Source: Bacteroidota bacterium (GTDB taxonomy: Bacteria > Bacteroidota > Bacteroidia > Chitinophagales > JADJOU01). Taken from it: a stretch of DNA of 64,000 nucleotides. The stretch is taken from positions 1 to 64,000 of the forward strand of contig JADJOU010000010.1 in the NCBI GenBank assembly GCA_016713645.1, in the 5' to 3' direction. Positions 20,028-30,700 of the stretch are shown here, in pieces. The stretch's first letter is position 1; every line of letters begins with the position of its first letter. The notes below the pieces were generated by a model. That model was not told where the DNA came from and did not search any database. It saw only the letters and a program-made list of their open reading frames with translations. A program made the position numbers and the translations under genes.

Positions 20028-20915
20028 TCAGGAAAAATCTTCTAATGATTTTTTATATCGAATTGCAAACACAGCAATCGAAGCTTGATGTAGAAAGTTT
20101 TGAAGAATCGGAATTTGATCCTTGCGCAAGTTGAAGACATACAATCTATCTTCAAAATGAATTCGGTTTTCATAGAAAGGGCATTGCGACCACACATCAG
20201 GAGAAACCACATCTTGTGTTTCAATTTCCACGCGCAAATCATTGTCTGACAAAAGATCAGCAACTAACCCTTCTACAAGAGCTTTGCCATTATTGACAAT
20301 GACCATTTTATTGGCTATTTGTTCAATTTCACTCAAGTCATGCGAAGAGAGAAATATCGTCTTCTTAAATTCAGTTTGCAATTTTTTAATCATGATTCTG
20401 ATATCGATGATGCCCTGAGGGTCTAACCCTGTAGCAGGTTCATCCAAAACAATCAGATCTGGATTGTGCAAGAGCGATTGCGCCAATCCAATGCGCTGTT
20501 TCATTCCTTGCGAGAATGTGCCCACTTTTTTTTGCTCAGCGCCTAAGAGCCCTACCATATCAATCTTTTCGTGAATTTCTTTTTTAGTCAAATTCAAGCC
20601 ATACATCAATCCAGAGACCTCTAGATTCTTCTCTGCCGACAATTCATTATACAAATCTGGCTTTTCAATGATACAGCCAATATTGCTCAATATTTCAGAG
20701 CGATGATTTTCCAATTCTTTACCAAAAATGCGAATTTGACCTCTATCAGGTTTGATGAGCGAGAGCATGCAGCGAATAGTAGTGCTCTTTCCAGCTCCAT
20801 TTGGACCGAGAAAACCATAAACATCCCCTTTGTGGACAGTCAATTCCATGCCATTCAATACGTTGAATTGACCAAATTTTTTGTACAAATCCTTAACTTC
20901 AATAATCGGTTCCAT
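20028..20915 (-). CDS. ABC transporter ATP-binding protein (BcrA/NatA type)
   Basis: 295 residues from the ATG at 20915 (MEPIIEVKDLYKKFG); an upstream in-frame ATG at 20930 is also possible. Walker A is GPNGAGKSTTIR, the signature is FSQGMKQRIGLAQSLL, Walker B is LIVLDEPATGLDP and the switch His is in SSHDLSEIEQ. A C-terminal extension of about 80 residues follows, as in BcrA-like exporters. It is first in an operon with the ABC-2 permease and LolA-like gene. Confidence 0.9.
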   Translation of the reverse strand: MEPIIEVKDLYKKFGQFNVLNGMELTVHKGDVYGFLGPNGAGKSTTIRCMLSLIKPDRGQIRIFGKELENHRSEILSNIGCIIEKPDLYNELSAEKNLEVSGLMYGLNLTKKEIHEKIDMVGLLGAEQKKVGTFSQGMKQRIGLAQSLLHNPDLIVLDEPATGLDPQGIIDIRIMIKKLQTEFKKTIFLSSHDLSEIEQIANKMVIVNNGKALVEGLVADLLSDNDLRVEIETQDVVSPDVWSQCPFYENRIHFEDRLYVFNLRKDQIPILQNFLHQASIAVFAIRYKKSLEDFS

Positions 20916-21029
20916 CGGTTCATTGAACAAAAATTATAGGCGGTTTGTTCCAAAATTCATTCATCTTTTGAATTCAAACGCCATCAATAATAGCGCTGCG
21001 TATTTTGGGAAGTTTCTTATTTTTAACCT

Positions 21030-22652
21030 ATGAATAAATATGTCCACTTTCTTGTCCTAGTTGTTTTTCTTTTTTCATGTCAAAAGAAAAAAGTAGACCT
21101 CATCATTCACCACGCAGTCATTTACAGCGTCGATAGTCTATTTAAGACCTATGAAGCAGCTGCAATCAAAGATGGGGTGTTTTTTGATTTGGGAAATTCT
21201 GCAGAGATATTAGAAAAATACGATGCAGATAGCGTAATCGATGCGAAGAACCAATACATCTATCCAGGCTTTATTGATGCACATAGCCACTTTTATTGGT
21301 ATGGACATGGATTACAGACTGTTGATTTGACAGGAACCAAATCCATGGAGGAAGTCATTGAACGAGTCAAATTGTTCATTGAAGCCCACCCAGAAAAAAA
21401 ATGGATCATTGGAAGAGGTTGGGATCAAAATGATTGGGCAGTCAAAGAATTTCCAACCAATGAGGCCCTAAACGAGCATTTTCAAAATCATTGCATCGTC
21501 TTAAAAAGAGTCGATGGACACGCTCTATTAGCCAATCATCTCGCAATCGCTGAAGCAAATGCCGATAGACCAGAAATCGCTGGAGGCAGAATTATACGCA
21601 AAAATGGTCAAAATACAGGTATCTACATCGACAATGCCATGGACTTGTTTCAACAAGCACTTCCCAAAGAAGATGCATCCGCTATGAGTCATTCACTTCT
21701 AGAGGCGCAGAATAAATGCTTTGCCGTAGGATTAACATCCGTGTGCGATGCTGGCCTAGATAGAGATGTATTAGAGATTATAGACAGTCTAAATAAACTC
21801 AAACTATTGCAAATGCGTATTTATGCGATGATTTCGCTGAGCGAAAAAAATCTAAATCACTATTTAAACAAGGGCTATTATAAGACAAATCACTTGAACA
21901 TCCGCTCATTCAAAGTCTATGCTGATGGGGCTCTTGGCTCGAGGGGAGCATGTCTGCTTCACGCCTATCACGACAAACCCAAGGAGAAGGGATTTCTCTT
22001 GAAAACAGCAGAGGAGCTAGATAGTATAATTGGAATCATTGCTGCGAAGAATTTTCAAATCAATACCCATTGCATAGGTGATTCAGCCAACCGAAGTTTA
22101 TTGAAAATTTATGCCAAACATTTAAAAGGCAATAATAATATGCGTTGGAGAATTGAGCATGCACAAGTCGTGGATAGCAATGATTTTTTCTATTTTAAAG
22201 ATTATTCCATCATCCCCTCTGTTCAACCAACTCATGCCACATCAGATATGTATTGGGCTGAGGAAAGATTGGGCAAAGAAAGATTGAGATACGCCTATGC
22301 CTACAAGCGATTATTGAAAACAAATGATTTTATTCCTTTGGGAAGTGATTTTCCCGTGGAAGACATCAATCCTCTCTATGGTTTTTATGCGGCGACTGCA
22401 AGGCAAGATGTCAAGGGATATCCAACAGGTGGATTTCAATTGGAAGATGCCTTGTCAAGAGAAGAAGCCTTGCGCGGCATGACTATTTGGGCAGCCTATG
22501 CACAATTTGAAGAACACGAAAAAGGAAGTATTGAAAAAAACAAGCTCGCTGATTTTGTTATGATGAATATTGATTTGATGAAAGCGCCGCTGATCGATAT
22601 TCGCCATGCTAAAATATCATCTACTTATTCTGGAGGAAAAAGGGTTTATTAA
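21030..22652 (+). CDS. Amidohydrolase of the YtcJ/AtzC-like family, lipoprotein
   Basis: 540 residues, intact. A lipoprotein signal (FLVLVVFLFSC, then QKKK) places it in the cell envelope. Metal-binding motifs of the amidohydrolase fold are GFIDAHSHFYWYG (His-x-His), FKVYADGALGSRGA, the later His in INTHCIGDSANR and IEHAQ, and the Asp in PLGSDFPVEDINP. Family members hydrolyse amide or imine bonds of small molecules. The substrate cannot be told. It is divergent from the ABC ATPase gene. Confidence 0.85.
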   Translation: MNKYVHFLVLVVFLFSCQKKKVDLIIHHAVIYSVDSLFKTYEAAAIKDGVFFDLGNSAEILEKYDADSVIDAKNQYIYPGFIDAHSHFYWYGHGLQTVDLTGTKSMEEVIERVKLFIEAHPEKKWIIGRGWDQNDWAVKEFPTNEALNEHFQNHCIVLKRVDGHALLANHLAIAEANADRPEIAGGRIIRKNGQNTGIYIDNAMDLFQQALPKEDASAMSHSLLEAQNKCFAVGLTSVCDAGLDRDVLEIIDSLNKLKLLQMRIYAMISLSEKNLNHYLNKGYYKTNHLNIRSFKVYADGALGSRGACLLHAYHDKPKEKGFLLKTAEELDSIIGIIAAKNFQINTHCIGDSANRSLLKIYAKHLKGNNNMRWRIEHAQVVDSNDFFYFKDYSIIPSVQPTHATSDMYWAEERLGKERLRYAYAYKRLLKTNDFIPLGSDFPVEDINPLYGFYAATARQDVKGYPTGGFQLEDALSREEALRGMTIWAAYAQFEEHEKGSIEKNKLADFVMMNIDLMKAPLIDIRHAKISSTYSGGKRVY

Positions 22653-22668
22653 ATTTCATAAAAATAAA

Positions 22669-22744
22669 GGAGAATTCTATTGTCTATGAATCACACGGGA
22701 ACCTCACTAGAAAATACCCGTTCTCCACGATAAAACAATTCTCC
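22669..22744 (+). other. Nested stem-loop between the amidohydrolase and lpxD genes
   Basis: An outer stem pairs GGAGAATT (22669-22676) with AATTCTCC (22737-22744). An inner stem pairs ACGGG (22695-22699) with CCCGT (22717-22721). It is not followed by a T-run, so it is not a simple terminator. It may be a regulatory RNA element or a small interspersed repeat. Confidence 0.35.
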
Positions 22745-22781
22745 ATAGTTTATTCTGAAATAATTTATTTATATTCGCAAT

Positions 22782-23792
22782 ATGCAGTTTACAGCCAATC
22801 AAATCGCCCAACTTATCCAAGGGAAAATAGAGGAAATCCAGAAAGACCATCCGCACTTTTCAAAAATTGAAGAGGCTACCGCCGATTCCATTTCCTTTAT
22901 AGCGAATGAAAAATATGAAAAATACGCAAGTGATTCAAAGGCGGGAATTCTAATTGTAAGCCATCAATTTTCAATTCCTGTATCTCCTGAAACGACCTAA
23001 TACGGGTAGAAGAGCCTTATTCTTGTTTGCCCACGTTATTGGCATTTTATGACAAAGTAAATACCAATCAAGGCATCGAAGAATACACTTCAATACCTGA
23101 CGATGTAATCATTGATGCATCTTGTTACATCGGCTCATTTACCTATATTTCCAAAGGCGTGAAAATTGGCAAGGATGTCAAAATTTTTCCCCAATCCTAT
23201 ATTGGAGAGAATGTAGAGATTGGAGACAATACGATTATCTTTCCAGGCGTAAAAGTATATCGAGATGTAAAAATCGGAAACAACTGCACCATACATTCCA
23301 ATGCTGTCATCGGTTCTGATGGATTTGGCTTTGCCCCTCAAGCAGATGGCTCATTTAAAAAGATCCCACAAACAGGCAATGTTATCCTAGAAGATCATGT
23401 GGAAATAGGCGCCAATACGGTGATTGATAGAGCATCTATTGGAAGCACCTTGATCAAAAAAGGCGCTAAATTAGACAACCTCATTCAGATTGCCCATAAT
23501 GTAGAAATTGGTGAAAACACGGTCATCGCAGCTCAGGCAGGCGTTTCCGGTAGTACTAAACTCCGGAAAAAATGTTATGGTGGGAGGACAAGCTGGACTC
23601 GTCGGTCATATTAAAATAGCCAATCGAGTAAAAATAAATGCACAGAGTGGCGTTTCGAAATCCATTGAGGAAGAAGGTAAAGGCGTGACAGGTGCACCTG
23701 CCCATGATTTTAGAGAGATGTTGAGGGCTCAGGCGCTCATGCGAAAATTGCCAGAACTATTGGCGAGAATTGAAGCACTTGAAAAAAAATAA
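22782..23792 (+). CDS. lpxD: UDP-3-O-acylglucosamine N-acyltransferase (two frameshifts)
   Basis: The N-terminal domain (FTANQIAQLIQGKIEE, ADSISFIANEKYEKYA) breaks near 22990 and resumes as DLIRVEEPYSCLPTLLAFYD. The left-handed beta-helix of hexapeptide repeats (IGKDVKIFPQSYIGENVEIG, IGNNCTIHSNAVIGSDGFGF) includes the catalytic-His region ILEDHVEIGANTVIDRA. A second break near 23570 leads to GKNVMVGGQAGLVGHIKIAN and the C-terminal helices (LMRKLPELLARIEALEKK). It adds the N-linked acyl chain in lipid A synthesis, about 335 residues in all. Confidence 0.92.
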
Positions 23793-23799
23793 TTCAACC

Positions 23800-24090
23800 A
23801 TGATGAAATACTTATTAATTCCTATGATGTTTGTTTTGTCTAGCAATTCCTGCAAAAACGAAAATTTAGTGCCTGCAAAAATTGTGCGCGATTGCACTGG
23901 CACCTATATTCGGATAGATAGCAAAGATTATATGGTCTGCAATATTGACAAATTAGAATCTTTCAAAGATGGCGCAGATGTGCAAGTAGCCTATTCAAAA
24001 ATCACAAATTGTGCAGAAGCGAACAATCGAATTGTTTGCTTGATGTACCACCAAAATGAAGGCTGGGTGGAAGTGAGTGATGTGGAATGA
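23800..24090 (+). CDS. Small lipoprotein of unknown function
   Basis: 97 residues from the ATG at 23800. A lipoprotein signal (YLLIPMMFVLSSNSC) is followed by a compact domain with four further Cys residues (VRDCTGTYIRI, YMVCNIDKL, ITNCAEANNRIVCLMYH), suggesting disulfides in the periplasm. It starts only 8 bases after the lpxD stop. No family is recognised. Confidence 0.6.
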   Translation: MMKYLLIPMMFVLSSNSCKNENLVPAKIVRDCTGTYIRIDSKDYMVCNIDKLESFKDGADVQVAYSKITNCAEANNRIVCLMYHQNEGWVEVSDVE

Positions 24091-24131
24091 TTCAATCAAT
24101 AATGAATTTAACCATTCTCTAACACAATAAA

Positions 24132-25317
24132 TTATCTCGATTTTAACAGAGCTCGTTCGATATCTTTGATGATGTCCTTTACATGCTCCAATCCCACAGA
24201 TATCCTTACAAGTCCTGGTGTAATGCCCACTGCCAAGCGCTCTTGTTCTGTCAGTTTAGCATGTGTTGTCGAAGCGGGATGTGTGGCGATGGTTCTCGTG
24301 TCGCCTAAATTTGCCGTCAGAGAGCACATTTGCAAGGCATCTAAAAACCGTCGACCTCTTTCAATGCCCCCTTCTATTTCAAAAGTGACAATGCCCCCAC
24401 CCAAACTCATTTGTTTTTTTGCTATCTCAAATTGAGGATGTGATGGCAAAAATGGATATCGAACTCGCATGATATCTGATTGCTTTTCTAAAAATGTGGC
24501 TAAAGCATACGCATTGCTTGAATGACGCTCCATTCGAATGGACAATGTCTCTAAACTCTTGGATAATGTCCACGCATTGAAAGGGGAAATAGCCGGTCCA
24601 GTGCTTCTGCAAAAGGCATAAATCTCTTTGATTAAATCGGCCTTTCCTAAAACTAAACCACCCAAAACCCTTCCCTGTCCATCGATATATTTCGTCGCAG
24701 AATGCGTCACTAAATGCGCTCCGAATTCAATGGGCCGCTGAATAAATGGCGTTGCGAAGCAATTGTCAACATTTAAAATTAAGTTGTGTTTACTAGCTAA
24801 TTTGCCCAACCATGCCAAATCGATGATATCCAATCCTGGATTAGAAGGGGTCTCTACAAAAATCATCTTTGTATTTTCCTGTATCAATGATTCCCATAAT
24901 TTAGGCTGATTCACATCTGCATAAGTATGATGGATGCCATACTTAGGCAATATCTTAGAGAGCATAGTATGCGTCGATCCAAAAATAGAACTCGAGGAAA
25001 GTATGTGATCGCCCGTTTTTAATAGGGCCATAAAACTGGCAAAAATCGCTGACATACCAGACGCTGTGGCATAGCCCGCTTCTGCGCCTTCAAGCAAACA
25101 CATTTTATCGACCAATTCTTTTTGCATTGGGATTGGTAAATCGGCTATAGATATTTCCCTCAATTTCATCGGCAAACATCGCGCGCATCTGCTCTGCATC
25201 ATCAAATGTATAACTCGAAGTCAAATAGATAGGCACCGCATGCTCGCGATTATCTGATTGCGTTGCTTGCGTTCTTATGGCGTTTGTTTCGAATTGTTTT
25301 TTATTCTTCATTGACAC
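24132..25317 (-). CDS. metZ: O-succinyl/acetylhomoserine sulfhydrylase, trans-sulfuration PLP enzyme (one frameshift)
   Basis: About 395 residues. The N-terminal part (YLTSSYTFDDAEQMRAMFAD, GNIYSRFTNPNA) is in one frame and the rest starts near 25125 as KELVDKMCLLEGAEAGYATA in another; the break falls in an A-run. The PLP-binding Lys is in THSATKYIDGQGRVLGG, typical of MetZ. Other motifs are FVETPSNPGLDIID and LGDTRTIATHPASTTH. It makes homocysteine from acylhomoserine and sulfide. It overlaps the OsmC gene start-to-stop and lies head-to-head near metX, so methionine synthesis is grouped here. Confidence 0.88.
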
Positions 25318-25723
25318 TTACTTTATAAGTAATTTTTGCTCCAGCAATCTCCAATGTTTTAGATACAGAGCAATATTTATCCATAGACAATTGAACAGCT
25401 CTTTCAGCTTTAGTCAAATCGATTTGCCCTTTAAATTTAAAATGAATCTGAATTTTACTCCAAAGAGAAGGCTCTTTACCCTCTTCCCTTTCGCCATCGA
25501 TACTAATCTGAAAATCCTCAATAATTTGTTTTTGCTTTTTCAAAATCAACACGATGTCAATTGCACTGCATCCACCTAATCCCATAATCATCATCTGCAT
25601 GGGGCGAACACCTTTATTGTGTCCACCGATATTTTCACCCGCATCCATATGCGCTATATTTCCTGTTTCACTGACTGCTTCAAAATGAAAAGCATCGTCC
25701 AATCTCTTAAGTTCAATTCTCAT
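25301..25723 (-). CDS. OsmC-family protein
   Basis: 140 residues. OsmC hallmarks are RPMQMMIMGLGGCSAIDIVLI, with the peroxidatic Cys, and the final SMDKYCSVSKTLEIAG with the second Cys. Family members reduce organic hydroperoxides or bind small molecules in sulfur metabolism. Its stop overlaps the start of metZ by 11-17 bases, so it is translated together with the sulfhydrylase, which fits a role in handling sulfur species; that is inference. Confidence 0.85.
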   Translation of the reverse strand: MRIELKRLDDAFHFEAVSETGNIAHMDAGENIGGHNKGVRPMQMMIMGLGGCSAIDIVLILKKQKQIIEDFQISIDGEREEGKEPSLWSKIQIHFKFKGQIDLTKAERAVQLSMDKYCSVSKTLEIAGAKITYKVSVNEE

Positions 25724-25838
25724 AATTCAATTATTATCGATTTCAAAGGTAAGTATTTGCAGTAAAATTGTGTAGTTTTGTCATCAATTCCAAATCACAA
25801 TAGGCGCATCATCTTTAATCAATGTGCATGTAATATCC

Positions 25839-26844
25839 ATGAATAAAGCCATTTACACTTACCCATTTGAATTCAAATTGGAGCATGGCACATCGCTATC
25901 TTCCCTCGAAATCGTCTACCACAGCTATGGTGTATTGAATTCAAATAAAGACAATGTCATCTGGTTTTGCCATGCACTCACAGCGAATAGTGATGTAGCA
26001 GATTGGTGGGATAGTTTGGTCGGAGTTGGAAAGACCTACGACCCGACTAACCATTTTATAATTTGCGCCAATATCATAGGCTCTTGTTATGGGTCTAGCG
26101 GGCCACTCACCATAGACAAAGAGACCAATCTACCTTATTATAGTACCTTTCCAAAGATCACTATTCGCGATATGGTAAATGCACATATCCTGCTGAGAAA
26201 ACACTTGGGCATTGAAAAAATTCACACGCTAATCGGTGGATCCATGGGCGGATATCAAGTGCTGGAGTGGGCTGTAGCCGAACCAATGGCAATCAATCAA
26301 ATGGTTTTAGTGGCGACGAGTCCTCAAGAATCGGCATGGGGAATTGCTATACACACTGCCCAGCGATTGGCGATAGAGACCGATCCCACATGGAGAGACA
26401 TGAACGCAAATGCAGGCGCACAGGGATTGAAGACTGCGAGAGCCATTGGCATGTTGACCTATAGAATTATGATTCCTTTGTAAAACACAAACGGATGATG
26501 AGCATAAATTAGATGATTACAAAGCCAGTTCCTATATTCACTATCAAGGAGAAAAGTTGGTAAAGCGCTTCAATGTCTATTCATATTGGCTATTGACCAA
26601 AGCGATGGATTCTCATCATCTCGCAAGAAATAGAGGCCATCTAATCGATGTTTTAAAAGCCATTCAAATCAAGACAATCATTATAGGTATTAGCAGCGAT
26701 CACCTCTGCCCGATTGCCGAACAAAAATTCATGGCTCAGCATATTCCAAATGCATGCTTTATTGAAATCGATTCGCCCTATGGGCATGATGGATTTTTAA
26801 TTGAAGGAAAATTGATTGGAGAGGCGATTGAGAAAAATTCGTAA
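25839..26844 (+). CDS. metX: Homoserine O-acetyltransferase (one frameshift)
   Basis: Alpha/beta hydrolase of about 330 residues starting at the ATG at 25839 (MNKAIYTYPFEFKLEHG). Motifs: VIWFCHALTANSDVADWW, FIICANIIGSCYGSSGP, the nucleophile elbow LIGGSMGGYQVLEWAV, and near the end GISSDHLCPIAEQ (Asp) and PYGHDGFL (His). The frame breaks near 26465: after LTYR the protein continues as YDSFVKTQTDDEHKLDDYKA. It acetylates homoserine, providing the substrate for the MetZ encoded on the other strand. The family also includes serine/homoserine succinyl-transferring relatives. Confidence 0.9.
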
Positions 26845-26853
26845 ATCCAGTCT

Positions 26854-29252
26854 TTAAGACCTTCTGATTTCTGCATTTAATTCCTTCTCAAAAGATTCAA
26901 TCAACTGATTCATGGTCTTATCAATTTCCTTGTCCGTAAGTGTCTTCGTTTCGTCTTGCAATTTTAAATTGATTGCGTAAGATTTATTGCCCGCTCCAAT
27001 TTTTTCACCTTTAAATACATCAAAAAGGGAAATGCTCTTCAATAGCGATTTCGCTTTTTGATAGGCAATTTTTTCAATTTGCTGATAAGTGATATCCTCT
27101 TTGACCAATAGGGCTAGGTCGCGCTGAACACTTGGATACTTGCTCACTTCGCTGTATCTTATTTTTTGTTTTAAAACCAATTTGAGCAAATAATCCATAT
27201 CGAATTCAATATAGAAAACCGGATTCTTTACATCGACTAGTTTAAGTATTGGATTGGAAATTGAAAGTACTTTTGCTACGCATTTCTGATTGATCAAAAA
27301 CAATAATTCCCCTTTCTCATTTAATTCTGAAGTATAATTGGCCGCAACAAATTTATTTAAGAGATTTTCCGCCAATGATTTTGCATCATATACATCAACA
27401 ATTCGCTGCTTTTCCAACCAGTTTTTCTCATGATGTTTTCCAGAGATGAAAATGCTCAATTTGCTCTCTTGTCCATACTTATCACCTTTGGGATAATAGA
27501 CATTTCCAATTTCAAATAGTTTTAAATCTCGCTGATCTCTATTGCTATTGTACTGTATGACTTCTAGGCCGCCCATCATCATATTTGGCCTTAGGCAATC
27601 CAATTCGCTGGTCATGCTATTCAGTAGTTTCACGAATGGTTCGTCTTTATAGTAAATGGACTGACTGATAGAATTGGTCATAATTTCTTGATAGCCATTT
27701 CCAATGAGGTAATCCGTGATATGGCGCACAAATTCAGTACGCGAAATTCCATTAGAAAAAGTCAAATTGCTCCTCAAAAACTTGGGGAATGCAATTTTAT
27801 TGTATCCAAAAATTCTCAATACTTCTTCGATGACATCAATCTCGCGCGTCACATCCGCTTTGAAACTAGGAGAATTCAGCTTCCAGCCATTGGGAGATTC
27901 ATTCATGATTCCAAACCCGAGGTCTTTCAAGATATCGGTGATTGCATTTTGGGGAATATTAATTCCTGCAATTTGAATAATTCTATCGTAGCGAAGTTCA
28001 ATGATAACCTCTTCTTGTTTGATAGGATAGACATCTGCAATTGATGAAAATTGGGCACTAGGGCAAATAGATTGAATCAATGAAATTGCCCTTTGCAGCG
28101 CTTCAACAGTGATATTGATGTCTGCACATTTTTCAAATTTCATTGCTGCATCAGTTCTCAATTGATGTCTCTGAGAAGTTTTTCGCACAGATACCGCATC
28201 AAAATGGGCAGATTCCAATAAAATAGAGGTTGTATTTGCCTGCACGCCGCTTTCTAATCCGCCGTATACACCGGCGATGCAGAGATAATTTTGATTATCG
28301 CATATCATCAAATCTTCTGCATTCAATTTGATTTCATTGCCATCGAGTGTTTTAAAAACATCACCATGATTCGCTTTTTTCACAAGAATTTCCCCTCGAT
28401 TTACTTGATTAAAATCAAAAGCGTGCAGCGGCTGTCCATATTCATGAAGGATATAATTCGTGATATCCACTATATTATTAATCGGCTTTACACCAATTGC
28501 CTTAAGTCTATTTGCAAGCCAAGTAGGTGAGTCAGCAATTACAATTCCATCGATTTTTACGGCAGAATATCGCTTGCAATCATTGCTTAGAATATCGATA
28601 GTGAATTGCTTATCAGATGCGAGATTTACTTGTGCAAGATTGGGTTTGTTGAATGCTCCCGCTACTCCCTTTGCCTTTAGTCCGGCAACGAGGTCTCTCG
28701 CGACTCCGATATGGCTCATGGCATCCGTTCTATTGGGCGTCAATCCAATTTCAATCATATAATCACTGCTGATATCAAAATAATTCGCTGCCAATTGACC
28801 AATTTGCGCATCAGAAGGCAATACCAATATACCATCATGACTAGCGCCCAATCCAATTTCATCTTCTGCACAAATCATTCCATTGCCTTCTCTTCTCCGC
28901 GTATTTTGGCTGTTTAATTTCAAATGCATCACCTACCAAAGGATGCACTTTGCCCCCACAGGAGCGACAATGAGCGCGCTGCCCAGCGGCTACATTCGAG
29001 CGGCAGACAATTTTTTGCACGCCTAAACGATCCCCCGAGATTTACAGTCGTCAACGATAGTGTATCTGCATTAGGGTGTTTTTCGCGAGTCAATACTTCA
29101 CCAATCACCAAATCTTTTAATCCGCCTTTGATAGATTCAAAGGATTCGATAGACTCCACCTCCAAACCAATAGACGTGAGTGTCTCAGAGAGTATGTCGA
29201 GACTAATATCTGCTTTAAAATAATCCTTTAACCAATTGTAAGAAATTGTCAT
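26854..29252 (-). CDS. pheT: Phenylalanine-tRNA ligase beta subunit (several frameshifts near the N-terminus)
   Basis: About 800 residues. The N-terminus (MTISYNWLKDYFK) and tRNA-binding (EMAP-like) domain up to LTTVNLG come from 29252-29040. The next 110 bases contain at least two breaks before the main frame, which carries MICAEDEIGLGASHDGILVL, the B5 domain, IGLTPNRTDAMSHIGVARDL, and the C-terminal ferredoxin-fold anticodon domain (YPSVQRDLALLVKEDI). With PheS it charges tRNA(Phe). pheS is not in the window. It lies downstream of lipB on the same strand. Confidence 0.92.
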
Positions 29253-29293
29253 ATAAACTTAAAATTTCGAGTTCAAACCTACATAAATAATAG

Positions 29294-29938
29294 TCAATGA
29301 AAATAGTTTTTGAAAGCTGTAATGAATTTATCCTTTACTTCTTCCATTTCCACTGTCCTTTGGCATTCTACAGCGAGACTGGTGACAGATTTTCCTCGAA
29401 TGCCGCAGGGGATGATATTTTCAAAATATTGCAAATCGGTATTTACATTAAGAGCCAATCCATGCATGGTGATCTTCCGACTCGCTTTAATGCCAATCGC
29501 CATGATTTTCCTCGCAGAAGTATGATTGATATCTATCCAGACACCACTTTCCATTACTTCGATCAGCTCGAATACCATATTGGCTGCAAATATCGATACC
29601 AATTTGTTCGAGAATTTCCACATATTTTGCCAAGCCCATATTTCTCTTTTCAAGGTTGAGAATTGGATAGACGACCCATTGTCCAAGGCCGTGAAAAGTG
29701 ATATCTCCTCCCCGATTTGTTTGAAACAATTTGGCATCTGAAGGCGTATTCAGCAAATTTTGCTTATCGCCATTCTTCCCGATGGTATAAACAGCGGGGT
29801 GTTGGCAAACAGGACACGATCGATTGTTTCGAGGCCGTTTAAAATATTATAGATATTTTCGTCAAAATACTTCTGTTGAACTTGCAATGCAATTTCATAG
29901 TCGATGATGCCGAGATCTTCAAAAATTAAATGATTCAT
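29294..29938 (-). CDS. lipB: Octanoyltransferase (two frameshifts)
   Basis: About 240 residues in three frames. The start is MNHLIFEDLGIIDYEIALQV, then NTPSDAKLFQTNRGGDITFH with the substrate-binding GGDITFHG motif and WVVYPILNLEK, then VWIDINHTSARKIMAIGIK with the catalytic Lys in ARKIMAIG and the Cys region ENIIPCGIRGKSVTSL. Breaks lie near 29755 and 29560-29580. It moves octanoate from acyl carrier protein to lipoyl domains. Its ATG is only three bases from the ATG of the divergent PAP2 gene. Confidence 0.92.
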
Positions 29939-29941
29939 TGG

Positions 29942-30640
29942 ATGCGTAAATTTATTTATTTATTGCTTTTGCCGTATATTTCTTTTGCACAAACACCGCT
30001 TTTTAAATTGTCAAGTGGGGTTGAAATTCCTTTGCTCACGATAGGAATCAATACAGCAGTGACCAGTGCGATATTAAAACAAGAAAAGCCCCTTGTCAGT
30101 CTGCTGGAATTAGAGCAATTGGATGCTCAATCCATCAATTCATTTGATCGAACCGCCACAAAAAACCATTCAAAAAATGCGCAAAAATGGAGTGATATCA
30201 TTGCGACAGGTTCACTATTACTGCCACTCATCGTTTTTACGCAAGAAGGCGGCAGAAAAGAATGGGGCGAGAATAGTTTAATCATATTAGAGACTTATCT
30301 GTTAAATGCAGGCATTACCAATATCACCAAAGAATTAGTCAAGCGCAAGCGCCCATTTCTCTACAATCCCAATGTGCCCATATCCGATAAATTACATCGA
30401 GATGCCACTTCGTCTTTTTTTTCAGGGCATACCTCCATGACGGCCACATCAACCATGCTTGCGGCGAATTTATACAATCGCTATGACCCCAATAATAAGG
30501 CAATTGTTTGGAGTATTGGAGCGACTATTCCATTAGGCGTTGGCTATTTAAGGTGGAAAGGGGGGAAACATTTCTGGACCGATATACTCGTTGGATATGC
30601 GGTGGGATCAGGAATTAGCTTCAGTCCCCTATTTGCATGA
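29942..30640 (+). CDS. PAP2-family phosphatase, exported
   Basis: About 232 residues from the ATG at 29942, with a signal peptide (KFIYLLLLPYISFAQ). PAP2 motifs in order: KRKRPFLYN (KxxxxxxRP type), SFFSGHTSMTATS (SGH) and YLRWKGGKHFWTDILVG (Arg, His, Asp). It should remove phosphate from a lipid phosphate or pyrophosphate such as undecaprenyl pyrophosphate or a lipid A group on the outer face of the membrane. An upstream in-frame ATG at 29930 exists but would overlap lipB's start. Confidence 0.85.
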   Translation: MRKFIYLLLLPYISFAQTPLFKLSSGVEIPLLTIGINTAVTSAILKQEKPLVSLLELEQLDAQSINSFDRTATKNHSKNAQKWSDIIATGSLLLPLIVFTQEGGRKEWGENSLIILETYLLNAGITNITKELVKRKRPFLYNPNVPISDKLHRDATSSFFSGHTSMTATSTMLAANLYNRYDPNNKAIVWSIGATIPLGVGYLRWKGGKHFWTDILVGYAVGSGISFSPLFA

Positions 30641-30687
30641 AAGAGCTCGCTTATAAAAGTATATTCATGATAATCCCAGATTAGGCT

Positions 30688-30695
30688 TATTTTTG
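30688..30695 (+). promoter_or_regulatory. Candidate -7 promoter element for rnpB
   Basis: TATTTTTG fits TAnnTTTG exactly and ends six bases before the first paired base of the RNase P RNA, the right distance for a transcription start at the mature 5' end. Confidence 0.5.
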
Positions 30696-30700
30696 CAGCG

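Noticed and set aside
25724..25838. A SAM riboswitch before metX
   Set aside because: The 115 bases between OsmC and metX show no recognisable SAM aptamer helices or conserved core.
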